DNA of 64,000 nt from Alphaproteobacteria bacterium (GCA_003241875.1 QBLU01000007.1:23925-87924); one strand, 5' to 3'; positions 8,699 through 17,236 are shown, numbered from the stretch's first letter. The notes: generated by a model not told the origin, from the sequence alone. A program made the numbers and translations.

Positions 8699-10254
8699 CC
8701 GGCCAGTTCCGCGATCGTCACCGGCCGCACCGGCGCCCGCGGCGCCAGGCCGACCGGGACAGACTCCGGCGACAGCCTCGCCAGCAGTGGCACACAGCCG
8801 CGCCCCTGGCAGCGGCCCATGCCGAGCCGGGTGGCCTGCTTGATCGCGGCATGACTGTACGCGCCTGCCGCTTGCGCCGCCGCGATGTCTTCTGCAGTCA
8901 CGCCTTCGCAGCGGCAGATGATCGTCGTGGGCGTGATATGGCCGAGCAGCGGCCGGGCGGGGGCATAAAGCCGCCACAGCGCCGCCTGGAACGCCGCGGC
9001 GCGCTGCATCCGCGCCTGCGCCTCGCCCGGATCGGCAGCGAGGCCGAGGTATCGCGCCGCCGCCGCCCCTGCAAGCGTACCCGCCGCCGCCGCGACATGC
9101 GCGCCGCCGATCGTCGTGCAGTCGCCGGCAATAAAGACCCCAGGCGGCATGGTGTTCGTCGACAGGCCCGGCATGGCCCCTAGTGCCCGGGGCAGGGCAG
9201 TTTCAGGCACCAGTCCATAGCCAAGGCACAGCATGTCCGCAGCCAGCCGTTCACCGCCGTCGGTCTCGATCTCCAGCCCGGCCGCGATCGAAGTGACCTG
9301 CGTTGCCCATAGCGTCGGCACGCCCGCCCGTCGCAACCGCGCGCGATAGGCGATGCCCCGACGGACCAGCCCCGGTGCCGCAGCCGCCATGCGCGCCACC
9401 GTTCCGACACGGCCGAGCCCGGGGGCGGGCGCAGCCTCGACCAGCGCGGCGACATCGGCCCCGGCCGCCAGCAATTCGGCGGCGAGTTGCAGGTTGAGTG
9501 GACCGTTGCCGGCGATGACGATGCGACCCGGCGGAATGCGTCCGGCGGTGCGCAACAGGCCCTGGGCGGCGCCGGTGGACATGACCCCGGGCAGGGTCCA
9601 GCCCGGCACCGGCCAGGCGGTTTCCTGCGCCCCGGTCGCCACCACGACCGCCCGCGGCCGGATTCGGAACGCCGCGCCGCCCCGGCTGGCGGCAAACTCC
9701 AGACCGGCGAAAGCGCCCCAGACCGTCGTTTCCGAAAGTATCTCCACCCCGGCCGCCTGTACCCGGGCGATCAATGCCGCTCCTTCGGTGGCCTGCGCAT
9801 CGATCGGCATGCCGGCGATGTCCGGCTGCTTGTAATATTGGCCACCGGCGCTGCCGCGTTCATCGACCAGCAGGACGTTCAAACCAGCCCGCCGGGCGAC
9901 CAGCGCTGCCGACAGGCCTGCCGGGCCGGCGCCGATCACCAGGACGTCCGGCCGCCGCTCCGGCAGGTCTGCGGCTCGCCGGGGCGGTGCGGACGCCATT
10001 TTGTGCAGCTTCGCGCGCTCCGTGGCAGGCGCTGCCGTCATGCCCGCGGCGACCTTGACCATGCAGGCGCGCCGGTTCGGCATGCCGTCGACGTTGACGA
10101 GGCAGGCCTGGCACGCCCCCATGCCGCACCATGCGCCTTGCGCGGCGCCTTGGCCGTCGTGCCGCAGGGTCGTGATCCCGGCGGCGGTCAGGGTCGCCAA
10201 CAGGCTTTCTCCCGGGCGTGCCGGCAGGGCCTGTCCGTCCCAGTCGATGAACAC
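8695..10254 (-). CDS. Fused ferredoxin / FAD-NAD(P) oxidoreductase / BFD [2Fe-2S] subunit of an opine- or hydroxyproline-type dehydrogenase
   Basis: A 519-residue three-part electron-transfer protein. Residues 1-90 form a 2Fe-2S ferredoxin-like domain with cysteines in CGMGACQACLVNVDG and a later RRAC. Residues about 105-400 are a pyridine-nucleotide-disulfide-type flavoprotein (VLVIGAGPAGLSAALVARR, then VVVATGAQE and IVIAGNGPLNLQLA). Residues about 430-490 carry a BFD-like [2Fe-2S] domain, CRCEGVT ... CQGRGCVP. In several bacteria the small ferredoxin and the FAD subunit of hydrogen cyanide synthase, opine oxidase or D-hydroxyproline dehydrogenase are separate (HcnA and HcnB type); here they are one chain. 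It is coupled to the DAO-type catalytic subunit by a four-base overlap. Confidence 0.88.
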   Translation of the reverse strand: MFIDWDGQALPARPGESLLATLTAAGITTLRHDGQGAAQGAWCGMGACQACLVNVDGMPNRRACMVKVAAGMTAAPATERAKLHKMASAPPRRAADLPERRPDVLVIGAGPAGLSAALVARRAGLNVLLVDERGSAGGQYYKQPDIAGMPIDAQATEGAALIARVQAAGVEILSETTVWGAFAGLEFAASRGGAAFRIRPRAVVVATGAQETAWPVPGWTLPGVMSTGAAQGLLRTAGRIPPGRIVIAGNGPLNLQLAAELLAAGADVAALVEAAPAPGLGRVGTVARMAAAAPGLVRRGIAYRARLRRAGVPTLWATQVTSIAAGLEIETDGGERLAADMLCLGYGLVPETALPRALGAMPGLSTNTMPPGVFIAGDCTTIGGAHVAAAAGTLAGAAAARYLGLAADPGEAQARMQRAAAFQAALWRLYAPARPLLGHITPTTIICRCEGVTAEDIAAAQAAGAYSHAAIKQATRLGMGRCQGRGCVPLLARLSPESVPVGLAPRAPVRPVTIAELAG

Positions 10255-10258
10255 CTGC

Positions 10259-11968
10259 TCAGGGATAGCGCCAGCTCGTCAGGTCGGCGCCGGCCGGCGC
10301 GGTCTTTGCGATCCGGGCAAGGATCTTGGGCACATACATGCTGTTGTAGCGCAGCCGGGTGATCGCATTGGGCAGGCTGGGGTCGCCATTCCAGCAATGC
10401 TCGGCGCGATCGCCATAGGTGACTTCGCCCTGATACGGCGGATCGGCCTTCTTCAGAAAATCCTCCATCAGATAGACCGCGTTGTTGAGGTAGAAATTGT
10501 CCATGTCGCCGACATGGATGTGGATCTTGCCCTGCAGCTTTGGACCAAGCGTCGCCCAGTCGCGTTGCATGATGTGCCGAAGGTCATAATTCTCGCGCCA
10601 GTGCGCCGCCACAGCCTTGTCGATGACGCCGCTGGTCTTGTCCCAGATCGGCTTGGGATAGCCGTCCGCGCCCATCGGGGAATAAACTGCGTCCCAGATA
10701 TCCCATTGGCCCCCCGACCGTGATTTCGACCCTATGACACGTTCGTAACGATTTTCCATCTCGTTGGTCCAGCCGACATGGCCGAGATAATTGCGATTGA
10801 CGAAGCGCGGCACCCTGCCGAACGGCCCCTGTTTCCAGAATGCGTTGTCGTCCTCGTAGATGTTTACGACCTTGGTTTGCCGGAAATCGACGGTGTCGGG
10901 GCAGGCGGCAAAGGCGCCGTTATACTCGTCGGGGTAAAAGACCTGAACGGCCAATGCCTCCCACCCGCCGGTCGAGCCGCCATAGGTGAACCTGGCCCAG
11001 CCGGCGCCGATGCCGCGGAATTTTTTCTCCAGCGCCGGCAGGAATTCATGCTGGATCGCGTCGCCATAGGGCCCCAGATTGGCCGAATTCACCGCATAGC
11101 TGTCGTCGAAATACGGGTTGCTGTGGTCGATCTCGACGACAAGGAAGCGCGGGAAGTCGGGCGATATCCATTTCTTGTAGAAATCATGCGCCTCCTGCTG
11201 CTCGACGCGATTGTAGCAGGGGTGGTTGAAGCGGGCGTTCGGCACACAGACGAGGCCGGGATCGGGCGGGGTCTCGCGAAAGCCGGCGAAATCCTCCGGG
11301 AAATGGCCGTGGTTGACCATCACCGGAAAGCGTGCGTTCGGATGTTTGTCGAAATCGCGCGGTACCAGCACATAGGCGTTGAGGAATGTGTCGCGTCCCC
11401 AGAACTTCGACAGGCTGGAGCTGCGGAACTTGAACGTCCGCACAAAGGTCCCATCCTTGGGAGGCGCGATCGGCGGGAGGGCCTTTTCCAGCACAAGATC
11501 GATCGGGCTGGCTTGCGCCGGGTCGAATTCGATCTCCATGACCGGGCTGACCAGGTTGCCCGGCTCCTTGCGCCAGTTCTGGCCGGCGCCGCGCGCCGCG
11601 GGCAGCTTGACGGTCTTGCCACTTGCCAGGGTGTACGTGTCGTATTTGTGCAGGATCGCCTGCGCGAAATAGCGTCCCTTGGGTACCTGCCCGAGCGTTT
11701 CGAGCGGGTAGCCGGTGACGCCGCTACCGATGGTCACCGATTGGCCGGCGCGCATCGCCACGGCGTCGACGCCAAACACCTGGGCCGAGGTGTCGCTGCG
11801 ATTGGCCTGGAACCGCGGCTCGGTGCCACCATTCTTTGTCAGCACGACGAGCACGCGGCCGTCATATTCGCGCTGCGGCTGTCCTGGCCCCAGCGTCACG
11901 CGCAGGTCGTTGGCTGCAGCCGGCGCCGCCAGCGCCAGCGCGATCAACCAGGGCGCGTAACGCCGCAT
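10259..11968 (-). CDS. Secreted alpha/beta-hydrolase, putative esterase
   Basis: A 569-residue exported protein. The N-terminal Sec signal peptide (APWLIALALAAPAAAND) probably ends after AAA. After a beta-rich N-terminal region comes a hydrolase domain with HGHFPEDFAGF near the oxyanion site, the nucleophile elbow GGSTGGWEAL (Ser as nucleophile), an Asp candidate in HVGDMDNFY and a late His in GDRAEHCW, so a Ser-Asp-His triad is plausible. It resembles the broad esterase/D family of secreted carboxyl esterases and is long for that family. Its location between the decarboxylase (one-base overlap) and the dehydrogenase (4 bases apart) suggests that it frees the imported substrate from an ester or conjugate in the periplasm. 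Confidence 0.78.
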   Translation of the reverse strand: MRRYAPWLIALALAAPAAANDLRVTLGPGQPQREYDGRVLVVLTKNGGTEPRFQANRSDTSAQVFGVDAVAMRAGQSVTIGSGVTGYPLETLGQVPKGRYFAQAILHKYDTYTLASGKTVKLPAARGAGQNWRKEPGNLVSPVMEIEFDPAQASPIDLVLEKALPPIAPPKDGTFVRTFKFRSSSLSKFWGRDTFLNAYVLVPRDFDKHPNARFPVMVNHGHFPEDFAGFRETPPDPGLVCVPNARFNHPCYNRVEQQEAHDFYKKWISPDFPRFLVVEIDHSNPYFDDSYAVNSANLGPYGDAIQHEFLPALEKKFRGIGAGWARFTYGGSTGGWEALAVQVFYPDEYNGAFAACPDTVDFRQTKVVNIYEDDNAFWKQGPFGRVPRFVNRNYLGHVGWTNEMENRYERVIGSKSRSGGQWDIWDAVYSPMGADGYPKPIWDKTSGVIDKAVAAHWRENYDLRHIMQRDWATLGPKLQGKIHIHVGDMDNFYLNNAVYLMEDFLKKADPPYQGEVTYGDRAEHCWNGDPSLPNAITRLRYNSMYVPKILARIAKTAPAGADLTSWRYP

Positions 11969-13407
11969 CAGGCGGCTTCAGGACGCGCGAACGACGCGGC
12001 CAGCAGGTGGGGCGGCACCCGGAAGCGGCCTGCAACATCCTTCAACTGCTCACGCTCGGTGATCACCGCATGGCGGCTGCCGCTGACCAGCACCGTCGCG
12101 GGCAGCAACTGGGCATTGTAGCGTGCGGCCGCGCTTTCGGTGTAGCCGCCGGCATCGAGGAACGCGACAAGGTCGCCCCGCGCCAGCGCCGGCATCGGCC
12201 GATGTGCGCCGAGCTCATCGGAATTGCACAGGGGCCCCACCAGATCGACGGTCTCATGCGCTTCCGCCCCGGCATCGTGGACGCGCACCGCATGATAATA
12301 CCAGTCGAGTACCGCCGCCCAGGACAGGTGGTTGGTCGACAGGTCGAGGTTGACCCAGGTCTTGGCACCGCGCTTGACGGCACCGACGCGGCCCACAGCG
12401 ACGCCCGCCGGCCCGGACAGCGCCCGGCCCGGCTCCAGCCGCAGTTTCGGCAGCGGCAGGCCCAGCTTTTCGGCCTCGTCCTTGATCGCGTCGCAGACGG
12501 CCTGCGCATAATCCGCCGGCGTCGGCGCATCGGGCCCGTCGATCTGCCCGTTTGGCCCGGTTCCGTACCATTTGCCGAAGGTCCAGCCGCCACCGATGTC
12601 GATCGTCGGCGGCGTCCAGCCGGTGGTGTCGCGCAGATAGCCCGACCAGGTGATCATCTCGCGCGCCATGACGGCAAAATCGGCGGGTTCGTTCGACATG
12701 CGGGACAGGTGGAAATGCGTTTCCTGCAACCGCACGGTCGGCATGGCCAGCGCGCGGCGCACGATGTCGGCGGTCTGTTCGCGGGTCATGCCCCATTTGG
12801 TGCTGTCGCTCTGATGCTTGAGCGAACCCGGGCCATGCATCGCCACGCCCATGCGATCGCGCAGCGGCTCCAGATCGAGCTTCAGGCGGATGCCGATATT
12901 GGCGATTGTGCCGAGGCGATCGGCGATCGCTGCGATGCGGTCGAGTTCGTCCTCGGCATCGATGTTGATGCACAGCCCGTTGGCGATGGCCATTTCGAGC
13001 TCGTCGTCCTGCTTGTTCGACCCGTTCAGCACCAGGGTCGCCGGATCGGTCCCGGCCAGCAGCGCCATGTACATTTCCTGGGCGCCGAAACAGTCGCCGC
13101 CGGCGCCCTCTTGGTTCATGATGTGCCGGATGGCGAGGCCATTGTTCGACTTGTTCGCAAACAGGATTTCGACATCCGGATACGCGTTGGCGAACGCATC
13201 GCGGAAGGCGCGATAGTTCTGGCGCAACTGGTTCTCCGAAATGATGAACAACGGTGAGCCATAGGTCTCGATAAGCTTTTCGACGTCGCAGTTATCGACC
13301 CAGAGATTGCCGTTGGCACCGATCCCGATGAACTCACCGAAACGGGCACCATAGGCCGGGGGCAGCAGTGGCGGCGCAAATCTCGGGTTGTGCACGTCGT
13401 TCTCCAT
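11968..13407 (-). CDS. PLP-dependent fold type III decarboxylase (LysA/ornithine decarboxylase-like), first gene of the catabolic operon
   Basis: A 479-residue protein of the diaminopimelate/ornithine decarboxylase superfamily. The PLP Lys lies in EILFANKSNNGL, the barrel glycine loop is IDIGGGW, the phosphate-binding stretch is LEPGRALSG, and the C-terminal barrel has the Cys motif as VGPLCNSDELG and the PLP-ring Tyr in DAGGYTESAA. It is longer than biosynthetic LysA (about 415-430 residues), with insertions, and its place at the head of a catabolic operon argues for a degradative or transforming role on a D- or L-amino-acid-like substrate. No strong Shine-Dalgarno is visible before the ATG; promoter and operator are expected in the 340 bases upstream. 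Confidence 0.82.
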   Translation of the reverse strand: MENDVHNPRFAPPLLPPAYGARFGEFIGIGANGNLWVDNCDVEKLIETYGSPLFIISENQLRQNYRAFRDAFANAYPDVEILFANKSNNGLAIRHIMNQEGAGGDCFGAQEMYMALLAGTDPATLVLNGSNKQDDELEMAIANGLCINIDAEDELDRIAAIADRLGTIANIGIRLKLDLEPLRDRMGVAMHGPGSLKHQSDSTKWGMTREQTADIVRRALAMPTVRLQETHFHLSRMSNEPADFAVMAREMITWSGYLRDTTGWTPPTIDIGGGWTFGKWYGTGPNGQIDGPDAPTPADYAQAVCDAIKDEAEKLGLPLPKLRLEPGRALSGPAGVAVGRVGAVKRGAKTWVNLDLSTNHLSWAAVLDWYYHAVRVHDAGAEAHETVDLVGPLCNSDELGAHRPMPALARGDLVAFLDAGGYTESAAARYNAQLLPATVLVSGSRHAVITEREQLKDVAGRFRVPPHLLAASFARPEAA

Positions 13408-13747
13408 GCTCGAGGCGTGATCTGGGGTTCAACTCGTGATGTTCATGCGAACACACTAGCGACGCAAGCAACTTTGGCGATACGGGTACGCAACGCAACC
13501 AGACGAGGCAGCGAACGCAATATGCATTCTGGTCGGCGTTCGTTGCGGCGCCGCGTGACGAGATCATCATGGCCGGCCAAGCCTTGATCCCGCGTTGCAG
13601 CGGGAACGGGCAGCACCGCCGCTCGGTCAACCTGCATGGCCATAGTCACGGCAAGTCAAAGCCGCTGCCGCGCCAGCACGCAGTCGGGGCCGATGCACGT
13701 GGCATTCGGTCGGTGTCGCTGAATGCGCCGCCTGGCTTCAGCAGCGC
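13408..13747. promoter_or_regulatory. Divergent intergenic region, presumed promoter of the catabolic operon
   Basis: These 340 bases separate the decarboxylase gene (minus) from a small hypothetical gene (plus). No convincing coding frame is present. A separated palindrome CGAACGC (13512-13518) and GCGTTCG (13536-13542) flanks an ATGCAT, and CAACGCAAC-like repeats lie just to the left, so an operator is possible. A short hairpin CCCGC-GTTGCA-GCGGG lies near 13591-13606. No -35/-10 pair can be assigned with confidence. Confidence 0.35.
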
Positions 13748-14080
13748 ATGACTGCAGGTGCTTACCCGGAGACTCCCGACGGGCGCTACTTCGTCGTCCG
13801 GGGGCGGCTATGGCGCCGGTCCGATCCATCGCTGCCGGACGAGCGGCGGGTGGTTCTCGTAGCCGCGTTGATGGCGGCGCGGCGGGCCATCGGCATGGCA
13901 CTACGCCGCCAGGACGCGGCCGCCCTCGCCGAAGCCCGGGCGGCGGTCGAGCGTGCCAAGACCGCGCTCGGTGAGCGCGGTCCGGTGTGGTGGACCGACG
14001 GTGCTCCCGATCTCAATCGCCGCATGGCCATGAACACTGTTTACGCCGACTGGTTCGCGCTACTGGAGTCGCAGGCATGA
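13748..14080 (+). CDS. Conserved hypothetical protein coupled to a methyltransferase
   Basis: A 110-residue soluble, Arg-rich protein with no signal peptide or membrane segment. It starts with a DGRYFVVRGRLWRRSDPSLP segment, has an Ala-rich helical middle (AARRAIGMALRRQDAAALAEA) and ends with ERGPVWWTDGAPDLNRR. The pattern is familiar from conserved proteins of unknown function in alphaproteobacteria, but I cannot name a role. The stop overlaps the methyltransferase start as ATGA, so the two are made together. Confidence 0.72.
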   Translation: MTAGAYPETPDGRYFVVRGRLWRRSDPSLPDERRVVLVAALMAARRAIGMALRRQDAAALAEARAAVERAKTALGERGPVWWTDGAPDLNRRMAMNTVYADWFALLESQA

Positions 14081-14700
14081 CTGACGATCCCTTACCCGAA
14101 CTGCCGGCAGGCGCCTTCGACAAGCAGGATGGCAGCGATGACCTCGCCTTCTACGCGCCGCCGCGGCTGGTCAGCCACATCGACGATGCGGCAGTCGCCG
14201 CCCTCACCAGCTTCTACCGCGCGGTTCTGCCGGCGGGCCGTATCCTCGACCTGATGTCGAGCTGGGTCAGTCATCTGCCCGGGAACCGTCAATTCGACGC
14301 GGTAATCGGCCACGGCATGAATGCCGAGGAGCTTGGCGCCAACCCGCGGCTCGACCGCTGGTTTGTCCAGGATCTCAATCGCCGGCCCGTGCTGGAGCTT
14401 GCCGACGATTCGCTGGATGCCGCCCTCTGCTGTGTCGGCGTGCAGTATCTTCAGCGGCCCGTAGCCGGTTTTGCCGAGGTCCGTCGCATCCTCATCCCCG
14501 GCGCGCCGTTCGTTGTCAGCTTCTCGAACCGCTGTTTTCCGACCAAAGCGGTGGCGATCTGGCGGACCCTCGATAGCAACGGGCACGCCGCTCTCGTCAA
14601 ACTCTACCTCGAACATGCCGGGTTTACCGGGATCGCCGTCGACGTGCTGGCTGATGGCCGCTCCAGCGACCCACTGATTGCCGTGACCGGACGCGCCTGA
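14077..14700 (+). CDS. Class I SAM-dependent methyltransferase-like protein
   Basis: A 207-residue protein with the outline of a Rossmann-like methyltransferase: a motif-I region AGRILDLMSSWVSHLP, then QDLNRRPVLELADDSLDAAL and the strand CCVGVQYLQRP followed by EVRRILIPGAPFVVSFSNR. Motif I lacks the classical GxGxG, but the DLMSSWVSHLP form occurs in a conserved family of methyltransferase-like proteins of unknown substrate. The ATG at 14077 overlaps the stop of the preceding small gene. No pathway is suggested by the surroundings. Confidence 0.75.
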   Translation: MTDDPLPELPAGAFDKQDGSDDLAFYAPPRLVSHIDDAAVAALTSFYRAVLPAGRILDLMSSWVSHLPGNRQFDAVIGHGMNAEELGANPRLDRWFVQDLNRRPVLELADDSLDAALCCVGVQYLQRPVAGFAEVRRILIPGAPFVVSFSNRCFPTKAVAIWRTLDSNGHAALVKLYLEHAGFTGIAVDVLADGRSSDPLIAVTGRA

Positions 14701-15207
14701 CGGTTGCCTTAGGTCGCGGATCGTAGGGCAGCCACGTCCTCTCCAGCCGCGAACCAGCGCTCCTCCCGCGTCCTGGAAACGGGGGAGCACGCCGATCCGG
14801 CCAACGGCGGAGCGGCGAGTCATGAAGCCAAGCCGCGCAGGCGCCGCGTCGACCTCCAGATTACTTTCACTCGAAGTCGAAGGTACCGTCAGCTATGAAC
14901 TTGACGGTGCGCGTGTTCCGGCAATCGTCGGCAACACAGTAACCGCCGTCGGCCATCACGAGCATGTCAGTCGGTCGAATGAAATGGCGATTGTCGTTTC
15001 CCGGCACGCCTTTGCACTGAACCGCGCGTCAAGCGTCTGGTCTCGGCGAGGCCCAAGTCGTGAACTCATGAATGCCATGCCCCCTCATGGCGTCAGGGAG
15101 CCAAATTTCGGACGACATTTCGGCCTTCATGCCCGTATGCAGGCTAAAGCATTGGCCGCGTGCGAAGGTCACGTCGGGCAGCCGCAGGGTGACGACCGGA
15201 GGCGAAA
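14701..15207. other. Intergenic stretch of 507 bases with no recognised gene
   Basis: I see no frame here with protein-like composition on either strand; the open frame from about 14822 is rich in rare transitions and has no family resemblance. The last bases carry a strong GGAGG (15198-15202) that belongs to the MscS gene. No terminator with a clear stem and T-run was found after the methyltransferase. Confidence 0.5.
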
Positions 15208-16497
15208 TTGGAAGGTTACACCTGGTTGCAGCCGCTGACCGATCGCTGGGCATTGCTCCCGGCGCAGGGCGTGTTGGGTGCCGTGGCGATCCTGGGCGCA
15301 GCACTGTTGCTGGCCACCATCGTGGCGCGTCTCGCCTGCCGATACCTCCTGCCCTTGCTGCCATCCAACCTCGCGACGGCGGTCGCACCGCGCCTGCGCG
15401 CCGTGACGCGCGGCGTCGTTGCAACGATCGCCCTGGCCGCATTCATGGGCGTGCGTGGACTGGGGGCCGGTGCCGATCTGCTGCTTGCAGCGGGCCTTGG
15501 GACAGCCGTCGCCGCGGTCGTCTATGAACTCACCCGCGCGCTGGGGGTCAAAAGCCCTGCGGCCAGTGGCATAGCCATCGCGGCGTTGGTCATCGTGCTG
15601 ATGGGGCGGTTGGGCGGGCTCGCACCGCTGATCGCCGGCCTTGACCGAGCGAGCATCGGGGTCGGAAGGCGGGACATCTCGCTCCTCGACGTGGTGAACG
15701 CGTTCGGCCTGACGCTGCTGCTGTTCGTCACCGCCCGCGCCTTGCTGGGGCTGTTGTTGCGCTGGATCGGGCAAGTTTCCCTGCTGGACGCCGCGCAGCG
15801 CGTGCTTTTTCAGAAGCTGGCGCAGATCGCCATCGTCACGGTCGCAATTTTTCTGGGGTTCGACCTGCTCGGCATCGACCTGACCGCGCTGAAGGTTTTT
15901 TCGGGCGCCTTCGGGCTCGCCATCGGCTTTGGGCTGCAGAAGACCTTTGGCAACCTGATTTCCGGGCTCATCCTTCTGATCGACCGCTCGATCAAGCCGG
16001 GCGATGTAATTGCCGTCGGCGACACGTTCGGGTGGGTCAACAAGATCGGCGCCAGGGCTGTTTCGATCCTGACCCGCGATGGCAAGGAACATCTGATCCC
16101 CAACGAGCGGTTGATGATCGAAGAGGTCGAGAACTGGTCTTATTCGAGCCGGGACGTGCGTATCCACGTCGGCTTCTTCGTTTCGTACGAATGCGATCTG
16201 CGCCTGGCCCAGCGCCTCGCAGTCGAGGCAGCGGCCATTTCCCCTCGCGTCCTCACGTCGCCGGCGCCGGTTTGCTGGATCAAGGCTTTCGGCGACAATG
16301 GGGTGGAATTCGACCTGCGGCTGTGGATCGACAGTCCGGAAGCCGGCATCGGAAACATCACCAGCGAGGTGTTCTTCCGCATCTGGGATCTGTTCAAGGA
16401 AAACGGGGTCACCATGCCCGTTCCGCAACGCGATCTGCACATACGTGAGTTGCCGGCGAACTGGAAGGGAACAGCGGATCGAGCAGACAATTTGTAG
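15208..16497 (+). CDS. MscS-family mechanosensitive ion channel
   Basis: A 429-residue inner-membrane channel. About six hydrophobic segments precede the pore helix, which is recognisable as the Gly/Ala-rich ALKVFSGAFGLAIGFGLQKT followed by FGNLISGLILLIDRSIKPGD, the hallmark of MscS. The cytoplasmic beta domain follows (GWVNKIGARAVSILTRDGKE, then IPNERLM) and the end NGVTMPVPQRDLHIR is also characteristic. The start is a TTG at 15208: a GGAGG lies five bases before it and no ATG or GTG fits as well. It would release solutes during hypo-osmotic shock. The genes after it also look envelope- or osmotic-stress related. Confidence 0.9.
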   Translation: MEGYTWLQPLTDRWALLPAQGVLGAVAILGAALLLATIVARLACRYLLPLLPSNLATAVAPRLRAVTRGVVATIALAAFMGVRGLGAGADLLLAAGLGTAVAAVVYELTRALGVKSPAASGIAIAALVIVLMGRLGGLAPLIAGLDRASIGVGRRDISLLDVVNAFGLTLLLFVTARALLGLLLRWIGQVSLLDAAQRVLFQKLAQIAIVTVAIFLGFDLLGIDLTALKVFSGAFGLAIGFGLQKTFGNLISGLILLIDRSIKPGDVIAVGDTFGWVNKIGARAVSILTRDGKEHLIPNERLMIEEVENWSYSSRDVRIHVGFFVSYECDLRLAQRLAVEAAAISPRVLTSPAPVCWIKAFGDNGVEFDLRLWIDSPEAGIGNITSEVFFRIWDLFKENGVTMPVPQRDLHIRELPANWKGTADRADNL

Positions 16498-16694
16498 GTG
16501 ATCTGAACGACGTACCCTTGCCTGTGGCTGTTCGGACGGCACCGGCGCCTTCGTGTCGATGCGGTGCTTCGACAGCCTGCGGCTGTTCGATATGTCGCCC
16601 GAAAATGCACGGCTTGCAGTGGTCTGGAGCGGCAACGTCATGATCAGCGGGACGGACGGGGGGCGGCGGGTTCAACGGTCGATCGCGGGCGGCA

Positions 16695-17207
16695 TTGAAG
16701 CTGTTCGTCGGCGCGGGTTCGAGGACCGCCGCCACGGGCCGGATGCTCCGGACTATGGAGGCTGCGCGGGCGCGTGGTGAGGCAGTGGTGCGCGTTTCGT
16801 TCGAAACGGATGCGGACGTCGTCGGAAATCGGGTGTGGGTGGACGCGACTGGCGATGCTGCCATCGAAATCGACCGGATTGTCGCCTTTCGCCCGGCAGC
16901 CCTCGTGCTTGACGATCTTGGCCGCGCAAACGAGGACGGCGCGCGTCATCGCTGGCGCTGGCAGGACGTCAATGATCTGCTCGACGCCGGGATCGATGTC
17001 CTCGCGATCCTCGATGTCGCCGATCTCGCCAGTTTGAGCGACATCACCGAAGCAATCACCGGCAAGCCGGCCGAGCCAACGGTGCCGGACGAAATATGTC
17101 ACGATTCGAGGATGTTGTTACGGCTGGGTTCTGCCCGTAAGGCTGACCCGCCGCGCCGCGGTCAGCCTTTGGCGTCGCGGAACTGCGCCCGGCGCGACCC
17201 CAGATAG
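16695..17207 (+). pseudogene. Orphan, degenerate KdpD N-terminal (K+-sensor) domain
   Basis: The frame from about 16668 to 17093 matches the N-terminal domain of the KdpD histidine kinase: LKLFVGAG at the start, a middle strand AALVLDDLGRANEDGARHRW where KdpD has a Walker-B-like VDELAHTNAPGSRH, then RWQDVNDLLDAGIDVLAIL and SLSDITEAITG ending at VPDEI. The Walker A, normally GxxPGVGKT, is lost (GAGSRTAATGRM), so ATP binding is unlikely. No Usp, membrane, GAF or kinase domain follows, and the last 38 residues look like random read-through. There is no ATG start; TTG at 16695 is the only candidate. It is either a decayed kdpD remnant or a divergent stand-alone protein. Confidence 0.6.
17139..17169. 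terminator. Perfect 10-bp hairpin
   Basis: AAGGCTGACC at 17139-17148 and GGTCAGCCTT at 17160-17169 form a perfect stem with an 11-base GC loop. It lies after the KdpD-like remnant on the plus strand and at the end of a tiny minus-strand frame. No T-tract follows on either side, so termination would have to be weak or the hairpin serves another purpose. Confidence 0.45.
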
Positions 17208-17236
17208 CCGAACAGGAACGCCGCGACTTTGCGCAT
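17162..17236 (-). CDS. Possible small protein of 24 residues
   Basis: A short minus-strand frame begins at an ATG preceded, six bases away, by AAGGAG, which is one of the best Shine-Dalgarno sites in the window. It would encode MRKVAAFLFGYLGSRR plus a short polar tail: a hydrophobic, basic peptide that could sit on the membrane. The stop overlaps the hairpin at 17139-17169. I know no family for it. It could also be the start of a gene lost by deletion. Confidence 0.3.
   Translation of the reverse strand: MRKVAAFLFGYLGSRRAQFRDAKG

Noticed and set aside
14822..15238. 138-residue frame before the MscS gene
   Set aside because: No family resemblance and no ribosome site; the MscS start lies in another frame with a strong GGAGG.
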